Shown here: positions 25,097 to 34,124 of the stretch, piece after piece
Position numbering within the stretch: position 1 is the first letter of the stretch
Layout: every line of letters starts with the position of its first letter
Assembly: GCA_016786765.1 (NCBI GenBank)
Contig: JAEUUZ010000003.1
Location: 1 to 64,000 of the forward strand
Source: Chitinophagales bacterium
GTDB lineage: Bacteria; Bacteroidota; Bacteroidia; Chitinophagales; LD1
Reading direction: 5' to 3'
Length of the DNA stretch: 64,000 nt
The notes under the pieces: generated by a model
Databases searched by the model: none
Told to the model about the DNA's origin: nothing
The model's input: the letters and a program-made list of their open reading frames with translations, nothing else
Program-made: the position numbers and the translations under genes

Positions 25097-27355
25097 TTAT
25101 TCTTTAGGTAACTTCCACACCGCAGTATCAGTGGCATTCACAATATTACTGCAATCAAAATTAGGTGCATAGGTACTGTCGCTTGGCATAGGGAAGCCGG
25201 CATTCGGATTTAAATGCAGTTGATTGTTATTATAACTTTTGCGCAGAAACTCACCAACAATGGGCAATGCAGCGGCACCTCCTTGTCCGGTGGCAGTAGA
25301 TGCAAAATGTACACTCGGTTGATCGAAACCTACCCAACAGCCGGTCACTAAATCGGGTGTAACACCTATAAACCAAGCATCAGCATTGCTTTGTGTGGTT
25401 CCGGTTTTGCCCGAAATGGCCATAGTTTTGAGATTATAGCGCGAGCGTAATTTTGCACCCGTTCCTTTATCAATCACGCCTTTCATCATTTCATTAGTAG
25501 TGTACGCCACATTCTCTGCCAATGCTTCTTGCTGATTAGTGCCGAAAGTAGCGAGCACATTGCCTTTTTTATCTGTGATTTTTTTGATGAACACCGGTTG
25601 CGAATAGGTCCCCAAATTTGCGAAAGCAGTGTAAGCGCCTACCATTTCTGTTAATGAAATATCGGAGACACCCAAACACAATGCAGGAACAGGTTCTAAC
25701 GCACTTTCAATTTTAAGTTTACGTGCCATTTCCACCAAAGCTTCCGGACCGAAATCGCACATTACATTCGCAGTCATACGGTTATCGGAATACCACAAGC
25801 CTTCTTGCATAGGCACCGATTCGCCTTCTTTCCAGCGGTTGGTACCTGCAGGATTCCAACCTCCGTTACCACAAGCCGGAGCACTGTAAGTGAACGGATG
25901 ACAAGGCTCGTAGCCGCGCTCAATCGCCACAGCATACTGCAATGGTTTCATGGTAGAACCTACCTGACGTTTCGTTGATTTTTTCGCATGATCGAGTTGG
26001 AAGTACTTCATGTGTGTGCCACCAATCCATGCTTTGATTTCTCCTGTTCGTGCATCTACAGCCAAAAAGCCACACTGCACCATTTGCAAATAATACGCCA
26101 ACGAATCCAAAGCACTCATCACGGTATCTTTGTTATAATCGCCATTCTCACCATTATAATCGTAGATAGTCATCTCATGTTTTTCGTTAAACGCTTTTTG
26201 AATATCGGCATCACTCTTTCCTGCAGCTTTCATCTGCTCGTACTGCGGTGTTTCACGCATGGCCTTGTTCAATAAATCGGGCTTGGCGCGCTCTCCAAAT
26301 TTCCAGGGTTGCTTACCACGCCATTCGGCAAAAAAGGTTTTCTGCAAATACTTCATCTGTTGGCGCATAGCGTCTTCAGCATATGCCTGCATACGCGAAT
26401 CGATAGTAGTATACACATTCAAACCATCTTTATAAATATCGTATTTTGATCCATCTGCTTTCTTATGATTATCGCACCAATGCTTCAGCTCTTCACGCAC
26501 AATCATGCGAAAGTATGTGGCTATGCCTTCTCTAAAGTCGGGGTTGTGAAAATTAAGTTTAATCGGCTTTTGCGCTACTGAATCAAACTGCTTTTGGGAG
26601 ATAAAATTCAACTCCACCATACGCTGTATAACCAAATTTCTGCGCTCACGTGTTTTAGGTTCGCGAATTCTAGGATTGAACAATGATGGGCCATTCAACA
26701 TGGCAACTAAGGTAGCGGATTCTTGTAAATTAAGGTCTTTCGGCTTTTTGTAGAAGTATGTAAAAGAAGCGGTTTTTATACCGTATGAATTGTAACCGAA
26801 TGCAATGGTGTTGAAATACAAATTAATGATTTCATCCTTCGTGAAATTGCGCTCAATTTTTGCCGCCAAAATCCATTCCTTTAGCTTTTGCTTCAACCGA
26901 CTTAACTTGCCTGTCTTTCCAAAGTCTTGATGAAATAAATTTTTCGCTAATTGTTGCGTTAAAGTACTTCCTCCACCGGCATCTTGTCCCATTAAACCGG
27001 TGCGAATAAATACACGGAACAAGCCTTTTAAATCGATTCCTGAATGGTCGTAAAAGCGTTTGTCTTCAGTTGCCACCAAAGCCTTCACTAAGTATGGGGA
27101 GAGTTCATCGTAAGAAACCTCAATGCGATTTTCGTTATAAAAGGTACCCAATACTTCCCCGTCTACCGACCAAACGGTTGTGGATACAGCGGTATGTGGG
27201 TTCTGAATGGCTTCTAAATCGGGCATTTCGCCTAATAATCCTTCGTTGATGCCAATAAAAAACACAATAACGAGCAAAATAAAGGCCCACAAATAAATCT
27301 GCACCAAACGAAACGTTTGCCAGAAATTATTGAAATTGGTTTTGGATTTTGCCAT
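25097..27355 (-). CDS. penicillin-binding protein 1A (bifunctional glycosyltransferase/transpeptidase)
   Basis: A 752-residue class A PBP. One N-terminal membrane anchor (~residues 18-38) precedes a GT51 domain with EDKRFYDHSGIDLKGLFR and GGGSTLTQQLAKN, then a transpeptidase domain with the SxxK nucleophile motif STMKPL, the SDN motif (YSDNRM) and the KTGT box (SGKTGTTQ). It polymerises glycan strands and crosslinks peptidoglycan from the periplasmic side. Length and order are normal. It sits between DUF3109 and the RsmI-like gene in a minus-strand run. Confidence 0.95.
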   Translation of the reverse strand: MAKSKTNFNNFWQTFRLVQIYLWAFILLVIVFFIGINEGLLGEMPDLEAIQNPHTAVSTTVWSVDGEVLGTFYNENRIEVSYDELSPYLVKALVATEDKRFYDHSGIDLKGLFRVFIRTGLMGQDAGGGSTLTQQLAKNLFHQDFGKTGKLSRLKQKLKEWILAAKIERNFTKDEIINLYFNTIAFGYNSYGIKTASFTYFYKKPKDLNLQESATLVAMLNGPSLFNPRIREPKTRERRNLVIQRMVELNFISQKQFDSVAQKPIKLNFHNPDFREGIATYFRMIVREELKHWCDNHKKADGSKYDIYKDGLNVYTTIDSRMQAYAEDAMRQQMKYLQKTFFAEWRGKQPWKFGERAKPDLLNKAMRETPQYEQMKAAGKSDADIQKAFNEKHEMTIYDYNGENGDYNKDTVMSALDSLAYYLQMVQCGFLAVDARTGEIKAWIGGTHMKYFQLDHAKKSTKRQVGSTMKPLQYAVAIERGYEPCHPFTYSAPACGNGGWNPAGTNRWKEGESVPMQEGLWYSDNRMTANVMCDFGPEALVEMARKLKIESALEPVPALCLGVSDISLTEMVGAYTAFANLGTYSQPVFIKKITDKKGNVLATFGTNQQEALAENVAYTTNEMMKGVIDKGTGAKLRSRYNLKTMAISGKTGTTQSNADAWFIGVTPDLVTGCWVGFDQPSVHFASTATGQGGAAALPIVGEFLRKSYNNNQLHLNPNAGFPMPSDSTYAPNFDCSNIVNATDTAVWKLPKE

Positions 27356-27394
27356 GCACGAAAACGCTAATGTATTGAATTTGAGAGAATAACC

Positions 27395-27961
27395 TTATCT
27401 CTTTTTTTGCTGATCGTAGGCCTCGAGCACGTTGTAAAATTCTTCTCCATATTTGCGAATGATGGGCTCTTTAAGAAATCGATAAACGGGTACTTTCAAC
27501 TTGTTTCCGTTTTTGCAGGCCGCCATACAAATACTCCAACGTTCGTAGTTCACCGCATCAAAATCTTTTTTCTTCGAAATGCGAATCGGATATAAGTGAC
27601 AAGAAATGGGTTTTTTGAATTTTACCTTGCCATCATAGAATGCTTTTTCTATACCGCAAACAGCAATACCGTTATCGTAGTTGATATAAGCACAAGGTCC
27701 GTTTTTTATCAGTGGTGTTTTATAACTCTGATCTTCTTCCTCCCACATATATTTCTCTTGCTCTAACACCGCAATTCCTTCCGGTGTAAGATAGGGTTTC
27801 ACTTGTTCGTAAATCTCCGTAAGTATATCCAATTCTTTTTCTTCCAATGGTGCTCCCGTATCGCCTTCCACACAACAAGCGCCTTTGCAGGCATTCAAAT
27901 CGCACACAAAATGCTCTTCGAGCACATCATCGCTCACTATTTTATCATCAATTACTATCAT
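27395..27961 (-). CDS. DUF3109 family protein (Cys-rich)
   Basis: A 188-residue cytoplasmic protein of the DUF3109 family. The N-terminal HFVCDLNACKGACCVEGD holds four cysteines; another pair is in AVCGIEK and PISCHLYPIRI, with a further one in RWSICMAACK. The family is related to the YkgJ-type CxxxCxxCC metal-binding proteins, so an Fe-S or zinc cluster is likely. The function is unknown. ATG 27961 is chosen over an upstream in-frame ATG, because that would overlap the divergent TraB/GumN gene. Only 24 bp separate the two start codons. Confidence 0.87.
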   Translation of the reverse strand: MIVIDDKIVSDDVLEEHFVCDLNACKGACCVEGDTGAPLEEKELDILTEIYEQVKPYLTPEGIAVLEQEKYMWEEEDQSYKTPLIKNGPCAYINYDNGIAVCGIEKAFYDGKVKFKKPISCHLYPIRISKKKDFDAVNYERWSICMAACKNGNKLKVPVYRFLKEPIIRKYGEEFYNVLEAYDQQKKR

Positions 27962-27985
27962 TGCATATAATTCAACGTTCCAAAG

Positions 27986-28837
27986 ATGCAAAACTCGCGA
28001 ATATTCTTTTTTGTTTTTGTACTATTTTATCAAGTATATGGTTATGGGCAATCTCTTTGTTGGAAAATCAGCAAAACCGGAGCCAAACACGATTCGTATG
28101 TTTTCGGTACTATGCACAGCTCCGATGCGCGTTTGTTTAAATTTAGCAAAGGAATGGAGGAGGCCATGAACAAATCGAATGTTTTCGTTAATGAAATGGA
28201 TATGGAAAACCTAGATGTAATGGGCATTATGAAAGATATGGTGAATCCTAAAAACTCGATAAAAGCAGAACTAAACGAAAAGGATTATGCGCTTTTAGAC
28301 TCGATTGTTACGGCAAAGTTTTCGGTGCCGGTAAGCATCTTCGATAACATTCAACCCATTATTATTAGCTCGCTAATTGAAACAACTACCGGAGACGAAA
28401 AAGACTCCAGTGGTCTCTTTCTGGATTTGTATTTGGCACAAAAAAGCAAGGCAAACGGGAAAAAAGTAATCGGGCTCGAAACCGCAGCAGAACAAATCAA
28501 ATCTTTAAACGCATTAAGCTACGAAGATCAAATTAAGTTATTGGTAGATGCACTTCACGAAGAACAAAAACCCAAAAGCGACTTCGATCGCATGATTGAT
28601 TTTTATGTGAAAGGAGAAATCGACAGTCTTCTAGCCATGAGTGAGGAAGCCAAAATGCCACCTCGAATGATGGAAGAGTTGGTCATCAAACGCAATAAAA
28701 GAATGGCCGATAGAATGGAGAAAATGTTTGCCGAAACATCGCACTTTTTTACGATTGGCGCACTGCATTTACCTGGCGAAAAAGGAGTGTTGAATCTGTT
28801 GCGCAAAAAAGGGTTTATCGTTACTCCGGTATTGTAA
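27986..28837 (+). CDS. TraB/GumN family protein
   Basis: A 283-residue protein with an N-terminal signal peptide (MQNSRIFFFVFVLFYQVYG) and the two motifs of the TraB/GumN (Tiki-like) family: YVFGTMHSSD near the N-terminus and FFTIGALHLPGEKGV near the C-terminus. The paired G-T-x-H and G-x-x-H-L-P-G histidines bind metal in the related Tiki proteases. A periplasmic or outer-membrane hydrolase is probable; the substrate is unknown. It is divergent from DUF3109 and ends 1 bp before the convergent lipoprotein gene. Confidence 0.88.
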   Translation: MQNSRIFFFVFVLFYQVYGYGQSLCWKISKTGAKHDSYVFGTMHSSDARLFKFSKGMEEAMNKSNVFVNEMDMENLDVMGIMKDMVNPKNSIKAELNEKDYALLDSIVTAKFSVPVSIFDNIQPIIISSLIETTTGDEKDSSGLFLDLYLAQKSKANGKKVIGLETAAEQIKSLNALSYEDQIKLLVDALHEEQKPKSDFDRMIDFYVKGEIDSLLAMSEEAKMPPRMMEELVIKRNKRMADRMEKMFAETSHFFTIGALHLPGEKGVLNLLRKKGFIVTPVL

Positions 28838-28838
28838 T

Positions 28839-29267
28839 CTACTTTCCGTTTTTCCCGATATTACCGGCCATCACATAGCCGGAGTCCACATATAGTCTAG
28901 GGTGTATCGTATCGTGCATCACAAAGCAAGCATTCGATTTTAAGGCATCATCGTAGCGAATAGACCAAGCTTGTTCGCGGTAAATATTGTGGGTGCCCGA
29001 CATAAAACTAGGAAACACCAGTAGTGTATCGGTAATTGAATCAATTACACCCTGATATAAGTATGTTGGATAAAGTACATTCGGACGTAAACCATCGGCC
29101 TCAATTCGAACTGTTGTTGTAGACGAATCGAGTGTTTCTACTAAGGTTAATTTGCCAAATACGCCAGAGTTTCTGTAGGTTGTTAAGGGATATATTTTGG
29201 TGCGCAAGTCTTTTTTACAAGCGGCAAGGGAAAGGACAATAAGTATTATGGGGGTTATATTTTTCAT
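28839..29267 (-). CDS. small lipoprotein of unknown function
   Basis: A 142-residue protein with a type II signal peptide: hydrophobic stretch then lipobox SLAACKK, so Cys17 is probably lipidated. The mature part is beta-rich, with short repeats of hydrophobic/polar alternation (GKLTLVETLDSSTTTVRIEA, and YPTYLYQGVIDS), like the CHRD or Ig-like small lipoproteins of this phylum, but I cannot assign a family. It lies just downstream of the TerC-family gene on the same strand (9-bp spacing). Confidence 0.72.
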   Translation of the reverse strand: MKNITPIILIVLSLAACKKDLRTKIYPLTTYRNSGVFGKLTLVETLDSSTTTVRIEADGLRPNVLYPTYLYQGVIDSITDTLLVFPSFMSGTHNIYREQAWSIRYDDALKSNACFVMHDTIHPRLYVDSGYVMAGNIGKNGK

Positions 29268-29276
29268 GATTTATAA

Positions 29277-30008
29277 TCAGTGTGGATGATTCGTTTTTTT
29301 GCGATAGCGAATGTTAATCACTTCTACTATCAACGAAAATAACACCGAAACATATACAATACGCTTATCTACATGAAATTCCAAGCCTTCCATTATCAAA
29401 GTCATTCCAATCATTATCAGAAACGAGAGCGCTAAAATTTGTAAGGTAGGATACTTTGTAACCAATTTCCCAACGGGCTCCGTGAACTGCATCATCACAA
29501 ACATAGAAATAACAACAGCAACAATCATTACGATAACTTCCTTCGCTAAACCCACAGCAGTAAGGATTGAATCGAAAGAAAAAACAATGTCTAATAATGC
29601 AATTTGAATCAGCACCGCGAAAAACGCTTTACCTTTACCTGTTTTCATTTCAGCCTCTTCATCGTGCGTTACTTTATGGTGGATTTCAGTGGTAGATTTG
29701 TAAATCAAGAACAATCCTCCAAAAAACAAAATGAGCGCCCGTCCAGTAATTTCTTTTCCAAACACACTAAACAAAGGTTCGGTTAAACCTAAAATCCAAC
29801 CAATAAAACACAAAAGGGTAATTCTAAGCCCTAGCGCCATAAGCATACCTAGCTTCTGGGCTTTTTTTCGTTCCCCTTCGGGTAGCCTACTGGTTACTAA
29901 TGAGATAAAAATGATATTATCTACACCTAAAACTATCTCTAAAAAAGTTAGTGTCAATAAACTCACCCATGCACCGGGTTGCGCAAATACGTTTAAGTTA
30001 AATTCCAT
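29277..30008 (-). CDS. TerC family integral membrane protein
   Basis: A 243-residue, seven-helix TerC/Alx-type protein: LTLTFLEIVLGVDNIIFISL in helix 1-2 and LIQIALLDIVFSFDSILTAVG in the middle are the two conserved acidic repeats (GxDN and SxDS). Recent work on related proteins links them to manganese export; tellurite resistance is only a historic label. ATG 30008 is chosen: the -7 promoter box at 30014-30021 would start the transcript almost at the codon. The longer frame from 30041 would overlap this promoter. Confidence 0.9.
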   Translation of the reverse strand: MEFNLNVFAQPGAWVSLLTLTFLEIVLGVDNIIFISLVTSRLPEGERKKAQKLGMLMALGLRITLLCFIGWILGLTEPLFSVFGKEITGRALILFFGGLFLIYKSTTEIHHKVTHDEEAEMKTGKGKAFFAVLIQIALLDIVFSFDSILTAVGLAKEVIVMIVAVVISMFVMMQFTEPVGKLVTKYPTLQILALSFLIMIGMTLIMEGLEFHVDKRIVYVSVLFSLIVEVINIRYRKKTNHPH

Positions 30009-30013
30009 AGATG

Positions 30014-30042
30014 CAAAGATAGAAAAGCGAGTGGTTTTCAAA
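30014..30042 (-). promoter_or_regulatory. Bacteroidota promoter of the TerC-family gene
   Basis: On the minus strand TTTG (30039-30042), 17 nt, then TATCTTTG (30014-30021), a match to TAnnTTTG. The predicted start of transcription is within a few bases of the ATG at 30008, so the mRNA would be leaderless or nearly so. Confidence 0.55.
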
Positions 30043-30085
30043 ACGTCTTACAATAATTACGTTTATTTGTAAAACAATTTTTCAC

Positions 30086-30556
30086 ATGATTGCTTTTGCT
30101 TCATTTGGCGATGCCGGTTTAAACTACGGTGATGTTGACCAACAACTGGTAATTACCATGCTCATTAAGTTTGCCATTTTTATTGCTATTCTGTTATTTG
30201 CTGGGTTAGCCTTTCTAATTGCTTTAGTTACAACACTATTTATTTCAACCAACAAAGCGCTACGCAATAATTCGATAGAATCGGGTTTGGGTGTTTTCTT
30301 AAAGGGGCTCTTTTTTATTCTTGTGTTTTTCATCACCCTTTTGTTGAGCTTAATTGCGTTGTTCTTTGTTAAATCGATGGCGTGGTGGATGGTTTTAGGC
30401 ATTGGCCTTTCAGCCGGACTAATATTGGCTTTCATTACTATATCAGCCATTCGCTTTGTGCTTACCAAACTAATTGCAAGAGCAATAGTAGTAAAACAAG
30501 TCTCCAGTTTCCTGCACAGGCTTTCACTGCTGATAGGGCATTACATCAATAAATAA
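30086..30556 (+). CDS. integral membrane protein of unknown function
   Basis: A 156-residue protein with three or four long hydrophobic stretches (~residues 20-55, 70-95 and 100-128) and a basic C-terminal segment (RAIVVKQVSSFLHRL). No family recognised. It is divergent from the TerC-family gene and converges on fabF with a 12-bp gap. Start at ATG 30086 follows a T-rich AT region; no ribosome-binding site is visible. Confidence 0.6.
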   Translation: MIAFASFGDAGLNYGDVDQQLVITMLIKFAIFIAILLFAGLAFLIALVTTLFISTNKALRNNSIESGLGVFLKGLFFILVFFITLLLSLIALFFVKSMAWWMVLGIGLSAGLILAFITISAIRFVLTKLIARAIVVKQVSSFLHRLSLLIGHYINK

Positions 30557-30568
30557 AAGGAAGTTTTC

Positions 30569-31816
30569 TTACTTCATTTTTCGCATTAACACAGCGGCAT
30601 TATGTCCGCCAAACCCAAAGGTGTTCGATAATGCCGTATTAATTTCCCGATGCTGAGCTACGTTCAACGTAAGATTCAAACGTGGGTCGATGTCCGAATC
30701 CGGTGTAACATGATTAATGGTAGGAGGAATAAAACTGTGTTCCATTGCCAGCAAACAAGCAATGGCTTCCACGGCACCCGCGGCACCTAACAAATGCCCG
30801 GTCATTGATTTGGTAGAACTAATATTTAGCGCATAAGCATGATCTCCGAAAATGTCTATAATCGCCTTTAGTTCTGAATTGTCGCCAAGTGGAGTAGATG
30901 TTCCATGTGTATTGATATAATCGACATCTGTTGCTTGTAAGCCCGATTCACGCAATACCTCTCGCATCACAATTTTTGCGCCTAATCCATCTGGGTGCGG
31001 TGCGGTCAAATGATATGCATCGGCACTCAATCCCGTTCCAATGATTTCGCCATGAATAGTTGCTCCCCGTGCCATCGCATGCTCATATGCCTCAATTACC
31101 AACGCTCCTGCACCTTCGCCCATTACAAAACCATCGCGATCTTTGTCGTATGGACGAGAAGCCGTTTCCGGACTATCATTCCGTTCGCTCAAGGCCTTCA
31201 TGGAATTGAAACCGCCAATCGCACCTTCGGTGATTGTAGCCTCTGCTCCTCCGGCAATAATCACATCAGCTTTACCCAACTGAATCAATTGCACCGCTTC
31301 AATAATAGCTATAGTTGATGAAGCGCAAGCCGCTACTGGAGAAAAATTCGGACCGCGATAACCATATTTCATGGAAATTTGTCCGGCCGCGATATCAGAA
31401 ATAATCTTTGGAATAAAAAACGGACTAAAACGAGGTGTTCCATCGCCTTTATAGTACTGCGAGTATTCTTCTTCAATCATGCGTAAACCACCAATCCCAC
31501 TGGAGAAAATCACACCAACGCGATCTTTGTTCAATGTGTCGTTGAAATTCGCATTGCGAACCGCTTCGTCAGCTGCTACCATAGCATATTGCGCAAATAC
31601 ATCAAAACGTTTCGCTTCCTTCCTATCGTAAAACTCGGATATATCAAAACCTTTTATTTCGCAAGCGATTTTGGTTTTGAACTTCGTGGTATCAAAATGG
31701 GTAATTAACCCTGCACCACTTTGGCCGGTTTGTAAGGCGGATAAAAACGCAGATAAATTATTTCCGATTGGCGTTAAAACGCCCATGCCGGTAACTACAA
31801 CCCTGCGGAGCTGCAT
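30569..31816 (-). CDS. fabF: 3-oxoacyl-[acyl-carrier-protein] synthase II
   Basis: A 415-residue beta-ketoacyl-ACP synthase that elongates fatty acids by condensing malonyl-ACP with acyl-ACP. The catalytic triad is visible: Cys in VAACASSTIAI, His in INTHGTSTPLGD and His in TKSMTGHLLGAAGAVEA; the family end FGFGGHNAAVLM is intact. It follows acpP by 9 bp in an acpP-fabF operon, the usual order. In many relatives rnc comes next; here a convergent unknown gene does. Confidence 0.97.
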   Translation of the reverse strand: MQLRRVVVTGMGVLTPIGNNLSAFLSALQTGQSGAGLITHFDTTKFKTKIACEIKGFDISEFYDRKEAKRFDVFAQYAMVAADEAVRNANFNDTLNKDRVGVIFSSGIGGLRMIEEEYSQYYKGDGTPRFSPFFIPKIISDIAAGQISMKYGYRGPNFSPVAACASSTIAIIEAVQLIQLGKADVIIAGGAEATITEGAIGGFNSMKALSERNDSPETASRPYDKDRDGFVMGEGAGALVIEAYEHAMARGATIHGEIIGTGLSADAYHLTAPHPDGLGAKIVMREVLRESGLQATDVDYINTHGTSTPLGDNSELKAIIDIFGDHAYALNISSTKSMTGHLLGAAGAVEAIACLLAMEHSFIPPTINHVTPDSDIDPRLNLTLNVAQHREINTALSNTFGFGGHNAAVLMRKMK

Positions 31817-31825
31817 ATATAACGT

Positions 31826-32062
31826 TTAAGCTAGAGTCTTTTCAAGGTATTCTACAGCTTGACCAACTGTAGTAATCGTTTCTGCCTGCTCATCTGGAAT
31901 AGAGATATTGAATTCTTTTTCAAACTCCATAATCAACTCTACTGTATCCAATGAATCCGCACCAAGATCGGTAGTGAAGCTAGCTTCTGAAGTAACTTGA
32001 CTTTCTTCAACACCTAATTTATCAACGATAATTTTCTTTACTCTTTCTGCAATTGTTGCCAT
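31826..32062 (-). CDS. acpP: acyl carrier protein
   Basis: A 78-residue acyl carrier protein with the phosphopantetheine attachment serine in [19 protein letters not shown]. It carries the growing acyl chain for fatty acid and lipid synthesis. It is acidic and of normal length. It is the first gene of acpP-fabF and has a good promoter at 32086-32115, giving a leader of about 19 nt. Confidence 0.97.
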   Translation of the reverse strand: MATIAERVKKIIVDKLGVEESQVTSEASFTTDLGADSLDTVELIMEFEKEFNISIPDEQAETITTVGQAVEYLEKTLA

Positions 32063-32085
32063 TGTTATTTTTTTAATACGAAGCG

Positions 32086-32115
32086 CAAATTTACAAATTC
32101 AAATTACATCACCAA
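32086..32115 (-). promoter_or_regulatory. Bacteroidota promoter of acpP-fabF
   Basis: On the minus strand TTG (32113-32115), exactly 19 nt, then TAAATTTG (32086-32093), a textbook match to the -33/-7 consensus TTG-N19-TAnnTTTG. The transcript would start near 32081. Confidence 0.75.
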
Positions 32116-32156
32116 GTAGTTAACAAATCCTCAAAAATCGGTTCATCCTATTTTAC

Positions 32157-32164
32157 TAGATTTG
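32157..32164 (+). promoter_or_regulatory. -7 element of the IPExxxVDY gene promoter
   Basis: TAGATTTG matches TAnnTTTG. Its last three bases are the in-frame TTG that would otherwise be the most upstream start codon of the next gene, so that TTG is probably promoter and not start; translation more likely begins at GTG 32183. No TTG -33 element is seen at the right spacing. Confidence 0.5.
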
Positions 32165-32182
32165 CACAAACGATTAAACAAG

Positions 32183-32608
32183 GTGGCGGTTAAGAAAATA
32201 GATGACGATGAAATTGCTTGGGGTGAGTTCCAGCTCATTGGCATTAACACGTCTTTTAAAGGCTATACGCTCTGTTTTCATTTGAATCAACTACTTGAAG
32301 CTGAGTTCATTAAGCTAAACGACCACCGTGTTTTGTTAAAAGGCAAAAAGAGTGATACCCTATTCCAAATCTATGGCTGGAACGATGAAGCTCATAAGCT
32401 CCAACTGTACTTATTTGAGAACAAAAGCGGAAACGATTGGTTGCTTCCCGAGGCGGCCGGAGTGGATTTTATTCTTCGGGTGGATGGCATAAAAGACACA
32501 ACTGCCCTCTTAGAAGAGCTCAAAAAGTTACCCGAAATTTCGGCTGCTATACGTTTACCATCGTTTAAAATCAAATCCATTAAAAACCTAGACTACAGCG
32601 AATATTAA
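32183..32608 (+). CDS. IPExxxVDY family protein
   Basis: A 141-residue protein of a Bacteroidota-specific family named for its motif; here it reads LLPEAAGVDF, a conservative variant. The N-terminal half has the expected FQLIGINTSFKGYTLCFHLNQLL. The function is unknown. The family usually sits between rnc/fabF and pyruvate kinase; here it is divergent from acpP and 51 bp upstream of pyk, so the link to pyk is preserved. GTG 32183 is preferred as start to TTG 32162 because the latter overlaps a promoter element. Confidence 0.85.
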   Translation: MAVKKIDDDEIAWGEFQLIGINTSFKGYTLCFHLNQLLEAEFIKLNDHRVLLKGKKSDTLFQIYGWNDEAHKLQLYLFENKSGNDWLLPEAAGVDFILRVDGIKDTTALLEELKKLPEISAAIRLPSFKIKSIKNLDYSEY

Positions 32609-32659
32609 CAACCGAACGAGACATTTACTCGTATAAAACAGACCAATACCACCTAAAAA

Positions 32660-34090
32660 ATGAAAATACACCATAATAAAACCAAGATTATCGCCACCTG
32701 GGGGCCATCGTGCGAGGATAAAAAAGTAATGACAGAGATGATTAAATCGGGATTAGACTTATTCCGCTTTAATTTTTCGCACGGAACTCACGAAAAACAC
32801 CTCGAAGGTTTCAAAAAAGTACGTCAAATTACCACAGAGCTTGAAGCGTCTATCGGAATTTTGGCCGATTTACAAGGCCCAAAAATTAGAGTAGGAAAAG
32901 TGCTCGACAACAATCAACCCCTCAAAGCCGGCCATACCATTACCATCACTACCGAAGAATGCATATCTACTTCTGAACGCGTGTTTATCAGCTACGAAAA
33001 CTTAGCGAAAGAAGTAGAAATTGGTGATGCCATTTTGATTGATGACGGACGAATGGAACTACGTGTTACTTCCACCGACCGCAACCGTTCGCTGGAAGCA
33101 AAAGTAATTACCGGAGGAAAATTAAGCAACAACAAAGGCGTTAACCTTCCCGATACCAAAACCAAGGTGCCTGCACTTACCGATAAAGATAAAGAGGATT
33201 TGAAGTTTGCGATTGAACATGGCGCGAATTGGATTGCGCTTTCATTTGTGCGAACCGCCAAAGATGTATTGGATTTGAAAAAAATCATTGGCGAAAAAAA
33301 CAGCTACATGAAGGTAATGGCGAAGATCGAAAAGCCTGAAGCCCTCACCGAACTTGATGAGATTATTGACGCGGCAGATGGAATTATGATTGCCCGTGGC
33401 GATTTAGCGGTGGAAGTACCACAAGAAAAAATGCCGCTCATTCAAAAAGACATTATTAAACGTTGTATCCTAAAAGCTAAGCCGGTGATAGTGGCTACGC
33501 AAATGATGGATTCGATGATTGAATCACCAAACCCTACGCGTGCTGAAATAACAGACGTAGCTAATGCAGTGCTGGATGGTGCCGATGCGGTAATGCTGAG
33601 TGGAGAAACATCTACCGGTAAACATCCTGTGCGTGTTATTCAAATCATGGAAAAGATTTTGTTGAACGTGGAATCGAACGGCATGATTTACGATAAGGAT
33701 TTAAAGCCGAATAAATTTTCGCAAACCTTTATTTCCGATGCTATTTGTTACAACGCTGCTCGCCTCAGCAGTGAGCTTGGCGCTAAAGCCATTGTGGGCA
33801 TGACGTTCTCGGGCTACACCGGCTTTATGTTGTCGAGCTATCGCCCCAAAGCCAATATCTACATTTTTACCGAAAACCGCGAACTGCTCAACTCCCTCAG
33901 CTTATGTTGGGGCGTAGAGGCTTTCTACTACAATAAATTTGTGGGTACCGATTCTACCATTAAAGATGTAATCCGCATTCTCAAAGAAAAAGGACTTATT
34001 GAAAAGCACGAGCTCATCGTAAACATCGGTTCTATGCCGCTTTCCTCAAAGGGCAGAGCCAATATGGTGAAGGTAACGGAGGTGGAATAG
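32660..34090 (+). CDS. pyk: pyruvate kinase
   Basis: A 476-residue glycolytic enzyme that transfers phosphate from phosphoenolpyruvate to ADP. Motifs include the N-terminal KIIATWGPSC (the family more often has TLGP), FRFNFSHG, the catalytic lysine segment MKVMAKIEKPEAL and the downstream ATQMMDSM plus VMLSGETSTGKHPV. A C-terminal regulatory domain is present and normal in length. It probably shares a transcript with the IPExxxVDY gene. A dispersed intergenic element begins 35 bp after its stop. Confidence 0.96.
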   Translation: MKIHHNKTKIIATWGPSCEDKKVMTEMIKSGLDLFRFNFSHGTHEKHLEGFKKVRQITTELEASIGILADLQGPKIRVGKVLDNNQPLKAGHTITITTEECISTSERVFISYENLAKEVEIGDAILIDDGRMELRVTSTDRNRSLEAKVITGGKLSNNKGVNLPDTKTKVPALTDKDKEDLKFAIEHGANWIALSFVRTAKDVLDLKKIIGEKNSYMKVMAKIEKPEALTELDEIIDAADGIMIARGDLAVEVPQEKMPLIQKDIIKRCILKAKPVIVATQMMDSMIESPNPTRAEITDVANAVLDGADAVMLSGETSTGKHPVRVIQIMEKILLNVESNGMIYDKDLKPNKFSQTFISDAICYNAARLSSELGAKAIVGMTFSGYTGFMLSSYRPKANIYIFTENRELLNSLSLCWGVEAFYYNKFVGTDSTIKDVIRILKEKGLIEKHELIVNIGSMPLSSKGRANMVKVTEVE

Positions 34091-34124
34091 CGTTTGTTGA
34101 TTTAAGGTTTACCGATTTATGATT

